Below, in pieces: positions 1 to 7,059 of a DNA stretch of 10,172 nt (within the stretch, counting starts at the first letter, position 1; every line of letters starts with the position of its first letter). A model generated the notes under the pieces. That model was given only the letters and a program-made list of their open reading frames with translations, was not told where the DNA came from and ran no database searches. Origin of the DNA: an uncultured Flavobacteriales bacterium (GTDB taxonomy: Bacteria > Bacteroidota > Bacteroidia > Flavobacteriales > Crocinitomicaceae). Where the stretch lies: NCBI GenBank assembly GCA_946478775.1, contig CAMLDR010000150.1, forward strand, positions 1 to 10,172, given 5' to 3'. Made by a program: the position numbers and the translations under genes.

Positions 1-15
1 ATTGAATGGGAATAA
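1..15 (+). CDS. guaA: 3' end of GMP synthase (partial)
   Basis: Reading the first bases in frame 1 gives Ile-Glu-Trp-Glu followed by a TAA stop at 13-15. GMP synthases of the GuaA family characteristically end in an IEWE tetrapeptide (E. coli GuaA ends this way). GuaA converts XMP to GMP using glutamine and ATP in the cytoplasm. Only four codons are visible, so the call rests on this signature plus my recollection that flavobacterial genomes often carry guaA just upstream of a LysM-domain gene like the next one. The gap to that gene is 43 bases with no hairpin terminator, so the two could be co-transcribed. A chance match of four residues cannot be excluded from this window alone. Confidence 0.7.
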   Translation: MEWE

Positions 16-58
16 TACTGGCACAATTACTGGATTAAAGAACCATTATTTTTAAGAT

Positions 59-1831
59 ATGAAGTATGTTGCTTTACTGTGCCTGATCGTTTTTTCAAAG
101 GGTGCGTTTGCCCAGGTCGAACCAAAAGATTGGGTTTATGAATATTCCAACGGGAAAAAATATGCGGTCCATGTCGCTCAGGCAGGGAATACTTTGTGGG
201 GAATACATACCACATACAATGTTCCGGTAGATGAGATCGTTGCTGCGAATCCCGGAATCGAAAAGGGAGTGAAGGAAGGATACCGTTACCTGATTCCGCT
301 TGGAGGAGCTGATATGAAAGTTCAAAGCGGTACGCTCGTTCGTGAACATACGGTTGAAAAGGGGGAAACGGCATTTTCCATAGCCAAAAAGTACAACTCT
401 TCTGTGGATGATCTCCTGAAGTATAATCCCGGTATTGACAAAGGCCTCAAAGCAGGACAGGTGCTGAAAGTGGTGATTGCTCCGACAAATGAGAACATTC
501 CGCCGAAACAGGAAGATAAACCCAAGGTAACAACGCCTTCCGTGACATTTACCGATACGGTTTTGGTTTACGAAGTAAAAGCAAGCGAAACCCTGTATAC
601 GATCTCCAAACGGTTCATGGTGCCTGTAAACGAACTTCAGAAATTTAATAATCTGAAATCAAGCAGCATTAAATCGGGAGATGTGCTGCGCATTCCACTG
701 AAGAAGGAAAACGTCAAGCAGGTTCCGATTCGCGAAGTTCAGCCAAAACAAGAAATTCGCAAAGTTGATGAGGAATTGATATTCAAATCAAAAACGAAAT
801 ATACTATTGCAGTACTGCTTAGTTTCGGTTTGAATGATAAAGCAGGGAATACGGCTCTGAAAAATCTGGCTACCGAATTTTATATGGGAGTTGAACTGGC
901 TGCAGATTCGTTAGAGAAATTAGGTTTTGATGCAACCATCAAAGTGATTGATATCCCCCTGGACTCAGTGGGGATAATGAAGGTCCTGAACACTGCCGAA
1001 ATGAAGGGAATGGATTTGATTTTCGGTCCTTTGGTTCCGCAAAGCGCAGACATTGTGGGAAGATGGTGCGGGCAGCAAAAGATTCGCATGGTTTGCCCTT
1101 CTGCGTGCAATAGTTCCTTGTTAAAGAACAATCCTTATATCTATGCTTCGGTGACATCCGATATGACACAGCAGGAAGTATTGGCAAAATATACGATTGA
1201 TAAATTTAAGACCGCTCAAATTATCCTGGTGAATCCTGGGAATACGAAAGACCAGGAATTGTTCGATGCTTATAGAAAACGGTTCATTGAACTGTCTAAA
1301 AAGAATGGGAATATCAAACTGATTGAAGCAAAAACTTCTGATTTCACTACGTTTATTCGCAAAAGCGGTGAGTCAGTAGTGATTTTCCCGTCCCGGGATA
1401 AAGGAAGCGTAATCAGTTTCATTAATTCATTGCACAAAGCAATCGGAAAATCACCGAATGCAGACGTAACGGTATTTGGAGTGAAAGAATGGGGCGGATT
1501 TGACGATGTTTCGGGATACTACAAAACAAAGTACAAAATCACCTGGGCATCTTCCAGCGATTTGAATTATTCATTGACGGATACACAGACTTTACTTCGT
1601 TTATACCGCAAGAAGTACAGAGCCGATATGAACAAGGCCGGAGCTCATGGTTTCGATGTAGTTTACTATTTTACGAAGACCTTGTTAATGAAAGAAGACG
1701 TGGACAGTGAAGTCATTAATGCATTTGGACTGAAACCTGTGGCAGCCGGCGGAGGGTATGAGAACCAGTCTTGCTTTATTTTGAAGCACGAAGATTATGA
1801 ATTAATTCGGGTAGGGGTTTTCTATGAATAA
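59..1831 (+). CDS. Secreted triple-LysM protein with periplasmic-binding-protein-like C-terminal domain
   Basis: This is a 590-residue exported protein. Residues 1-19 form a signal peptide (hydrophobic core ALLCLIVF, cleavage probably after AFA); there is no lipobox, so it should be a soluble periplasmic or wall-associated protein. Three LysM domains follow at about 35-80, 96-140 and 169-213, each with the typical pattern of a G/S-x-T-L/A core, an NxxxxxxI/L stretch and a final GxxLxIP-like strand. LysM modules bind N-acetylglucosamine-containing glycans such as peptidoglycan. A charged linker (about 214-244) leads to an alpha/beta region (about 247-590) beginning YTIAVLLSF and containing DLIFGPL at about 319-325. 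It resembles the type I periplasmic binding fold of branched-chain amino-acid receptors and of LpoA. No transmembrane helix or enzyme motif is visible. The ligand is unknown. The start ATG lacks a Shine-Dalgarno sequence, and the 3' end overlaps hemF. Confidence 0.9.
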   Translation: MKYVALLCLIVFSKGAFAQVEPKDWVYEYSNGKKYAVHVAQAGNTLWGIHTTYNVPVDEIVAANPGIEKGVKEGYRYLIPLGGADMKVQSGTLVREHTVEKGETAFSIAKKYNSSVDDLLKYNPGIDKGLKAGQVLKVVIAPTNENIPPKQEDKPKVTTPSVTFTDTVLVYEVKASETLYTISKRFMVPVNELQKFNNLKSSSIKSGDVLRIPLKKENVKQVPIREVQPKQEIRKVDEELIFKSKTKYTIAVLLSFGLNDKAGNTALKNLATEFYMGVELAADSLEKLGFDATIKVIDIPLDSVGIMKVLNTAEMKGMDLIFGPLVPQSADIVGRWCGQQKIRMVCPSACNSSLLKNNPYIYASVTSDMTQQEVLAKYTIDKFKTAQIILVNPGNTKDQELFDAYRKRFIELSKKNGNIKLIEAKTSDFTTFIRKSGESVVIFPSRDKGSVISFINSLHKAIGKSPNADVTVFGVKEWGGFDDVSGYYKTKYKITWASSSDLNYSLTDTQTLLRLYRKKYRADMNKAGAHGFDVVYYFTKTLLMKEDVDSEVINAFGLKPVAAGGGYENQSCFILKHEDYELIRVGVFYE

Positions 1832-2714
1832 GGAACTGATAGGGCAGGAATTCCGCGCATTACAGCTGTTTATTTGTAAGGAGCTGGAACGTGTTGACGG
1901 AACCGCAAAATTCTCAGAAGATGCATGGGATCGTGTGGAAGGCGGCGGCGGTAAAACCCGCACCATTCGAAACGGTTCGGTGATCGAAAAGGGTGGAGTG
2001 GCTTTTTCGGAAGTTTACGGACCTGTATCCGAAGAAATGAAAACCCAATTGAAGCTGGATGGAAATCATTTTTATGCAACCGGTGTTTCCATTGTTTTGC
2101 ATCCGAATAATCCGCATGTGCCGATTATGCACATGAATGTCCGCTATTTTGAGTTAGACAACGGAATTTACTGGTTTGGAGGAGGGATTGACCTGACTCC
2201 GCATTATGTGGTGCATGAACAGGCAGTTTTGTTCCATCAAAAGCTAAGAACCGTTTGCAACAAGTACGACGAATCATTCTATCCGAAGTTCAAAGAATGG
2301 GCAGATGACTATTTCTACCTGCCTCACCGATCTGAGACCCGCGGGGTGGGTGGTATTTTCTTCGACCATTTAAACAATCATTTCCAGCTGAATAAAGAAC
2401 AACTGTTCCGTTTTTGTGTGGATTTGGGAGAAAGTTTCCCTTTCCTTTATGAAGAACAGGCTGAGTTTGGGAAAAACAAGTCCCATACAGATTCTGAAAA
2501 ACACTGGATGAATTACCGCAGAGGGCGCTACGCCGAGTTTAACCTGGCATTCGACAGAGGGACCAAGTTCGGGTTGTATTCTGGTGGAAGGACCGAGTCT
2601 ATTTTGATGAGTATGCCACCGGTCGCCGAATGGGAATACAATTACCAGCCGGAACCAAATTCACCGGAAGGGCAGACCTTGAATTATTTGAAAGAAAAGC
2701 ATAGTTATATATAA
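1824..2714 (+). CDS. hemF: Oxygen-dependent coproporphyrinogen III oxidase
   Basis: HemF oxidatively decarboxylates coproporphyrinogen III to protoporphyrinogen IX, a late step of haem synthesis, using O2 and no cofactor-bound radical chemistry. At 296 residues it matches the usual bacterial length (about 300). Family motifs are complete: a His-Pro-x-Asn-Pro block at 93-97 followed by MHMNVRYF at 102-109, WFGGGIDLTP at 117-126, YFYLPHR at 163-169, RGVGGIFFD at 173-181, and the C-terminal signature from YRRGRYAEFN (221-230) through GGRTESILMSMPP (244-256). His93, His103, His138 and His168 correspond to the histidines shown to matter in the E. coli enzyme. The ATG lies inside the end of the LysM gene, overlapping it by 8 bases, so translation may be coupled. 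No terminator-like hairpin follows. Its presence implies aerobic haem synthesis in the host. Confidence 0.97.
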   Translation: MNKELIGQEFRALQLFICKELERVDGTAKFSEDAWDRVEGGGGKTRTIRNGSVIEKGGVAFSEVYGPVSEEMKTQLKLDGNHFYATGVSIVLHPNNPHVPIMHMNVRYFELDNGIYWFGGGIDLTPHYVVHEQAVLFHQKLRTVCNKYDESFYPKFKEWADDYFYLPHRSETRGVGGIFFDHLNNHFQLNKEQLFRFCVDLGESFPFLYEEQAEFGKNKSHTDSEKHWMNYRRGRYAEFNLAFDRGTKFGLYSGGRTESILMSMPPVAEWEYNYQPEPNSPEGQTLNYLKEKHSYI

Positions 2715-2886
2715 ATTGTAAAGTATTAGGGGATTACGTTTTTAATTCTTAACGATCATCTTAGTTTAATGTAAATATCTTTAAGATTCCTTCAATACCT
2801 GTTATTTTTAACAAAATCAATTTCATTAAAAGGCAACTATCCGTTCATTCTTCCGTAACTTTAACGTATCAATTAATGATGATTAA
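2715..2886. other. AT-rich intergenic region between hemF and the PKD adhesin gene
   Basis: These 172 bases are clearly more AT-rich than the flanking genes and hold no plausible coding sequence. There is no GC-rich hairpin with a T-tract, so hemF has no evident intrinsic terminator here. The stretch presumably carries the promoter of the downstream adhesin gene; the best candidate is described separately. Confidence 0.6.
2856..2863 (+). promoter_or_regulatory. Possible -7 box of the PKD adhesin gene
   Basis: TAACTTTA matches the Bacteroidota -7 consensus TAnnTTTG at 5 of its 6 fixed positions and sits 23 bases before the ATG at 2887, a sensible leader length. No TTG-type -33 box is visible at the expected distance, and such near matches arise readily in AT-rich sequence, so support is weak. 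Confidence 0.25.
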
Positions 2887-5730
2887 ATGATTGTGAAGAA
2901 AGATTTTTTTAAGCTGATGCTTATCGGCTTGATGCTAATAACCGGTACTGCTTACTCTCAATTGCAGCCGGCTTGTCCAAACGCCAATTTTGCCCAGGGA
3001 GGTTTTAATAACTGGACTGGGTTTACAGGAGTGATGATAACAACAGATGATCCACCAGTACCTGCAGTTTGGGATCCTTTCCAAGTGAATGGGGTAGTGG
3101 CTGGAAGACATACTATTATTACAACTCCGGGAACAGACCCTTACACTTGTGGTGGATTACCGATTTTACCTTCCGGATCTTTTGTAGTTGCGAAGCTGGG
3201 AGATAGTAATACCGGTTCTATGACAGAAGCATTGAGTTATACGATGCCGGTAACTATTGATAACGCGCTGTTGATTTATAAGTATGCTGCAGTTTTAGAG
3301 GATGGAGGAACAGATCATACTGAATATTCTCAACCAAGATTGAAAATTACAATTCGGGATCAGGCGGGTAATCAAATTGGAGGCCCATGTGGAGTCTTTG
3401 ATGTATATTCCGGTCAGCCCGGGCAAAATTTTCAAACTTGTAATGGTGTTAATTGGTTACCTTGGTCTACTGCCGCTTTGGATTTATCCGCATTTATTGG
3501 TCAGACAGTACAAATTGAATTTGTAACCCAAGATTGTTCAAAAGGAGCTCACTTTGGATATTCTTATCTAACGATGAACTGCCAGCCTTTAAAACTAACC
3601 GTCCAATATTGCCAGGGAAATAATAATGCTACTTTAACAGCTCCTACCGGATTCAGCAGCTATTTGTGGAGTAATGGAGCTACAACACCTTCGATCACCA
3701 TTGCAAATCCTCCGCTTGGAGCTGTGTATTCCTGTGAGTTGACGACATTAACCAATGCCGGTTCTTGTTCTGTTACCATAGAAGCGCCATTGGAGCCAAC
3801 GATCGTTGTTCCGAATTACACCTATACACAACCCTGCGGGCAATTGAACGTTGAGTTCTCCAATACTTCGACGGTAAATAACAATGCCATTGCAGCGAAT
3901 CTCTGGAATTTCGGTGATGGCACTACATCCTCACAAGCCAGCCCGAATCATACCTATGCTGCTCCGGGTGTCTATGACGTGCGCTTGATTTCTTTTGAAA
4001 CAGCGGGTTGTAAGGATACAATCATTCAGCAAGTAACGGTAAAATCCATTCCAACTGCAGATTTTACAGTTCCGAATACCTGTATGCTGGCTCCGGTTAC
4101 AGTTACAAATGGTTCTACCGATCTGATCAATCAAAACATGACCTATTCCTGGGATTTTGGAGACGGAACTCCTTTGGAGACAAGTGCCAATCCGACACAC
4201 GTTTACCAGAATTCAGGAACATATACGATCACTTTGGTCGCCATGAACGAAGACAGTTGTACGCATACTCGTGTAAGAAATATCACGGTTTATGATCTTC
4301 CACCGGTAGAAGCAGGTGCGGATCAGCAGCTTTGCCCTTACACACCGATGACCCTGAATGGTTCCGGAGCGATTGCTTATACCTGGAATAATGGTGCCTC
4401 AAACGGAACTCCTTTTATTCCTTCCATAGATGGAAAATACATAGTGACAGGAACGGATGGGAATGGCTGTGCCAACCAGGATTCATTGACGGTAACATTC
4501 TTACCGGCGCCGGTTATTTCTGCCGGACCGGATGTAACTGTTTGTGAGAATACTTCCGTTACTTTTACGGGAACAGGAGCTGCGACAACTTATACCTGGG
4601 ATAACGGGATTACGGATGGTCAGGCTTATGTTCCGACTGTTGGAACTTATACGATTGTCTTACACGGTTACGACGCTTCCAACTGTTTTGGTTTGGATAC
4701 AACCATTTTAACCGTTAATCCGTTGCCAAACGTAAATGCGGGACCGGATCAGATTATTTGTGAAGGATCTTCAACGACGCTGGCAGGTTCAGGAGCCAAT
4801 ACTTACGACTGGGATAACGGCATTACGGATAACGTATCCTTCTCTCCGGCAGGGACTTTAACCTATACGGTTACGGGGACTTCTGCCGCAGGTTGTACGA
4901 ATACGGATGAGGTAGTGGTTGCTATTGAAGAACCGGTGATCTTCCAGATTGATCCGGCTTCCGGACCGGCATGCGAGCCTTTTACAGCAATGATCTTTAA
5001 TCATTCTACAGGAACACCAAGTGCAAATACACAATGGGCTTTTGGAGATGGAAACACCTTGTCAAGTTTAAATGACACGGTGACGAATTTGTATGAAAAC
5101 CAGGGATGTTATGACCTTACAGTTACTTCAACAACTGCGTTAGGTTGTGTTTGGTCGCAGGCTTATCCGAGTTTCATTTGTGTGTACCCGAATCCGACTG
5201 CCGGTTTCACGGCAAATCCCGGGGTAATTTCTGTGATTTCTCCGGAATCGAACCTGGTGAACACATCAACCGGTGCAACACAGTACATTTGGGATTTCGG
5301 CGACGGAACAGAAATTTCCAATGATTTCAGCCCAACACATACATTCGTGGTGGAGCCCGAACAAAATTTCCAGGTAACATTGGTGGCAATTTCCGAACAT
5401 GGTTGTGTAGATTCAATTACTAAGGTGATATTAATGGAAAAAGGTGTAATTTTGTATGCACCGAACACTTTTACACCGGATGGAAATCAATTCAACCCTG
5501 TTTTCCTGCCGATCGTAACTTCGGGAGTAGATAAGAATCAATACGAATTAGAAGTCTTCAACCGATGGGGTGAGTTGATTTTTTCAACTACAAACACGGA
5601 AGAAGGCTGGGACGGAACATATAAAGGAATTGCTTGTAAGGAAGGAATGTATTCGTGGAAAATTACGTACAAGACTTCATCAAGTGATGAAAAAAGGGAG
5701 CAATTGGGTCACGTGAATTTATTCCGTTAA
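2887..5730 (+). CDS. PKD-repeat surface protein with T9SS type-B C-terminal sorting domain
   Basis: This 947-residue protein has a signal peptide (about 1-24, hydrophobic core LMLIGLMLITG, cleavage near AYS). Residues about 26-232 form an N-terminal domain that looks like a beta-sandwich ligand-binding module. An Ig-like module follows at about 235-303, then PKD domains around W340 and W422, each with the FGDG signature (342-345, 424-427). Three related Ig-like modules occupy about 470-540, 541-612 and 613-683, each with a V/E-x-AGxDxxxC opening. Two more PKD domains carry FGDG at 719-722 and 804-807. The C-terminal region (about 854-947) has PNTFTPDGN at 859-867, then FNRWGELIF and GWDGTYKG, the hallmark of the gliding-motility-associated type-B sorting domain (TIGR04131/CHU_C). 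Known family members are exported by T9SS and retained at or released from the cell surface. No catalytic motif is visible, so an adhesin or glycan-binding role is inferred. Confidence 0.93.
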   Translation: MIVKKDFFKLMLIGLMLITGTAYSQLQPACPNANFAQGGFNNWTGFTGVMITTDDPPVPAVWDPFQVNGVVAGRHTIITTPGTDPYTCGGLPILPSGSFVVAKLGDSNTGSMTEALSYTMPVTIDNALLIYKYAAVLEDGGTDHTEYSQPRLKITIRDQAGNQIGGPCGVFDVYSGQPGQNFQTCNGVNWLPWSTAALDLSAFIGQTVQIEFVTQDCSKGAHFGYSYLTMNCQPLKLTVQYCQGNNNATLTAPTGFSSYLWSNGATTPSITIANPPLGAVYSCELTTLTNAGSCSVTIEAPLEPTIVVPNYTYTQPCGQLNVEFSNTSTVNNNAIAANLWNFGDGTTSSQASPNHTYAAPGVYDVRLISFETAGCKDTIIQQVTVKSIPTADFTVPNTCMLAPVTVTNGSTDLINQNMTYSWDFGDGTPLETSANPTHVYQNSGTYTITLVAMNEDSCTHTRVRNITVYDLPPVEAGADQQLCPYTPMTLNGSGAIAYTWNNGASNGTPFIPSIDGKYIVTGTDGNGCANQDSLTVTFLPAPVISAGPDVTVCENTSVTFTGTGAATTYTWDNGITDGQAYVPTVGTYTIVLHGYDASNCFGLDTTILTVNPLPNVNAGPDQIICEGSSTTLAGSGANTYDWDNGITDNVSFSPAGTLTYTVTGTSAAGCTNTDEVVVAIEEPVIFQIDPASGPACEPFTAMIFNHSTGTPSANTQWAFGDGNTLSSLNDTVTNLYENQGCYDLTVTSTTALGCVWSQAYPSFICVYPNPTAGFTANPGVISVISPESNLVNTSTGATQYIWDFGDGTEISNDFSPTHTFVVEPEQNFQVTLVAISEHGCVDSITKVILMEKGVILYAPNTFTPDGNQFNPVFLPIVTSGVDKNQYELEVFNRWGELIFSTTNTEEGWDGTYKGIACKEGMYSWKITYKTSSSDEKREQLGHVNLFR
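4313..4940 (+). repeat. Three tandem Ig-like modules of about 71 codons inside the adhesin gene
   Basis: Three consecutive modules repeat the opening AGxDxxxC, a central Y-x-W-(D/N)-N-G, and a closing (N/G)C before the next module. The cysteine pairs are C483/C528, C553/C600 and C625/C670. Modules two and three share a 22-base stretch (4596-4617 and 4809-4830) with a single mismatch, offset by exactly 213 bases (71 codons). This indicates a comparatively recent tandem duplication of those two units, while module one has diverged more. Boundaries are approximate. Confidence 0.75.
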
Positions 5731-5788
5731 CTGTTTGCTGCCGCTTAACAAATTCGATTATTTGTTATTAATAAAATTCAAACCCAAA

Positions 5789-5820
5789 AAGAAAGGGAGT
5801 CCGTTTAGGCTCCCTTTCTT
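5789..5820. terminator. Bidirectional intrinsic terminator between adhesin and proline dehydrogenase genes
   Basis: Arms AAGAAAGGGAG (5789-5799) and CTCCCTTTCTT (5810-5820) are perfectly complementary over 11 bases, with one further C-G and one G-T pair possible in the 10-base loop. A T-run (CTTTTT) follows on the + strand at 5821-5826. An A-run at 5786-5790 provides the T-run when read on the - strand. The element sits between two convergent genes and can serve both. The proline dehydrogenase stop codon lies in the loop (5805-5807), and the right arm encodes its last codons. Confidence 0.9.
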
Positions 5821-6980
5821 CTTTTTAGTTCTTCTTTGATCAGGTTCAGTTCCCTGCCGGTCTGTCCTTTCACGGAAGTATTTTCATCTGCTCTTCTGAA
5901 AAGATAGGGAATCACTTCCTTTACCGGTCCGTACGGGACGTATTTGGCTACATTGAATCCCTTTGAAGCCAGCGTATAAGAAATATGGTCACTCATTCCC
6001 AATAACTGGGCAAAGTAAATGCGTTTGTCTGATTTATCAATCCCTTTCTGTTCGATCAGTTCTGCCAGATAGGCGGAAGAATCTTCATTATGTGAGCCAG
6101 CGCACAAAGCCATTTGAGAAAAGTTCTCCGGATCCGTCACAAAGTCCAATGCTTTGTCGTAATCGGTATCGCAGGTTTGTTTGTCCGGTTGAATAGGAGA
6201 AGGGTAGTTGTTTTCAGCAGCTCTTCTTCGTTCTTTTTCCATGTAAGCGCCGCGTACGAGTTTCACTCCGTACTGCACATTTTCAGTTTTCGCCCAGGCA
6301 ATACTCTCTTTCAAAAACGCCAGGCGGTCGTGACGGTACATTTGAACCGTATTAAATACGATTGCACGCTCTTTGTTGTACTTCCCCATCATTTCATGAC
6401 AGATGCGGTCAATGACATCCTGGATCCAGCTTTCTTCTGCATCAATGAACACCGGAACGTCTGCGTCAAATGCTTCTTTGCAAATGCGGTCAACGCGCTC
6501 CACTGTTTCGTGATATTCTTTTAACTCACTTTCTGAAAGGTGCTCAATTCCCGGATTGGTTAATTCCACTAAGCCAAAACGGGAGATTCCCGTAACTTTG
6601 AAAACCGCGAATGGAATTCCCGGATTGCCCTTTGCTTTGTGAATGGTGGCAATGATTTCTTTTGTAGTGTATTCAAAATCTTCTGCACTGGTTTTTCCTT
6701 CCACCGAATAATCCAAAATAGTTCCCACGTGGTGTTTCCACATGGTATCAATGGTGGAAGTACATTCTTCAATGGTCTCTCCTCCGCAAAATTGTGCAAA
6801 GATGGTTGATTTGATCATTCCTTTGATCGGAAGACCGGTATTCAACCCAAAGCGTGTCAATCCCTTTCCGGTTTTTACCAGGAATGGACTTGCCATTACG
6901 GAAAAAAGAAAATGTGCCCGTTTCAGATCCTTATTGGACTTATGTTTGAACGCAATTTCTGTGTTATTAAAAGATATCAT
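5805..6980 (-). CDS. Proline dehydrogenase (monofunctional, FAD-dependent)
   Basis: This 391-residue protein oxidises L-proline to 1-pyrroline-5-carboxylate, passing electrons through FAD to the quinone pool; it is the first step of proline catabolism. Diagnostic segments include VFIDAEESW (177-185), VFNTVQMYRHDRL (208-220), KLVRGAYMEKERRRA (240-254), CAGSHNED (293-300), YFAQLLGMSDH (322-332), YVPYGP (347-352) and LFRRADENTS (360-369). The KLVRGAY block and the RRxxEN block are the best-known substrate and FAD contacts in this (beta/alpha)8 family. There is no aldehyde dehydrogenase domain, so this is not a bifunctional PutA; the partner P5C dehydrogenase is not in the window. The N-terminus (ISFNNTEIAFKHKS) looks like the flavobacterial form of the family, supporting the ATG at 6980. 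The gene diverges from aroB across 79 bases. Confidence 0.96.
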   Translation of the reverse strand: MISFNNTEIAFKHKSNKDLKRAHFLFSVMASPFLVKTGKGLTRFGLNTGLPIKGMIKSTIFAQFCGGETIEECTSTIDTMWKHHVGTILDYSVEGKTSAEDFEYTTKEIIATIHKAKGNPGIPFAVFKVTGISRFGLVELTNPGIEHLSESELKEYHETVERVDRICKEAFDADVPVFIDAEESWIQDVIDRICHEMMGKYNKERAIVFNTVQMYRHDRLAFLKESIAWAKTENVQYGVKLVRGAYMEKERRRAAENNYPSPIQPDKQTCDTDYDKALDFVTDPENFSQMALCAGSHNEDSSAYLAELIEQKGIDKSDKRIYFAQLLGMSDHISYTLASKGFNVAKYVPYGPVKEVIPYLFRRADENTSVKGQTGRELNLIKEELKRRKGA

Positions 6981-6984
6981 AGAA

Positions 6985-6992
6985 CAAAATTA
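6985..6992 (-). promoter_or_regulatory. Candidate -7 box reading toward proline dehydrogenase
   Basis: On the - strand this reads TAATTTTG, a full match to the Bacteroidota TAnnTTTG consensus. It ends only 4 bases before the start codon at 6980, so a transcript from it would be leaderless or nearly so. No TTG -33 box is visible at the expected distance. The AT-richness of the gap makes a chance match plausible. Confidence 0.3.
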
Positions 6993-7004
6993 ATCGCTTT
7001 CCAG

Positions 7005-7012
7005 TATTTTTG
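7005..7012 (+). promoter_or_regulatory. Candidate -7 box reading toward aroB
   Basis: TATTTTTG is a full match to TAnnTTTG and lies 47 bases before the aroB TTG start, leaving an untranslated leader of about 40 bases. The upstream -33 element is not recognisable, so the call rests on the -7 box and position only. The corresponding -33 region would overlap the opposing candidate promoter for proline dehydrogenase. Confidence 0.35.
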
Positions 7013-7059
7013 TTCACCTTTAATCTGAATTTATTTGTTACATCACTGAATTTAGCGCT

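Noticed and set aside
47..54. TATTTTTA as a promoter -7 box for the LysM gene
   Set aside because: It lies only 4 bases before the ATG, leaving no room for a transcription start upstream, and no -33 box is visible.
59..121. Lipoprotein signal in the LysM protein
   Set aside because: The only cysteine in the leader (residue 8) sits inside the hydrophobic core without a lipobox; cleavage after AFA fits better.
27..374. Antisense open frame opposite the LysM gene
   Set aside because: It overlaps a clear signal-peptide and LysM coding sequence and its translation shows no domain or compositional sense; a shadow frame.
2777..2787. Inverted repeat ATCTTTAAGAT after hemF as a terminator
   Set aside because: Arms are only 5 bases, AT-only apart from one pair, with a 1-base centre and no following T-run.
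4313..4940. Repeats in the adhesin as a CRISPR or mobile repeat array
   Set aside because: The repeats are in frame, codon-periodic and encode protein modules; there are no identical short repeats with unique spacers.
5963..6524. Plus-strand open frames opposite proline dehydrogenase
   Set aside because: The - strand frame has complete family motifs throughout; these are mirror frames with no recognisable features.
5805..6980. Truncated bifunctional PutA
   Set aside because: The 391-residue length and intact C-terminus match monofunctional proline dehydrogenases, with a terminator directly at the end; nothing resembles a lost aldehyde dehydrogenase part.
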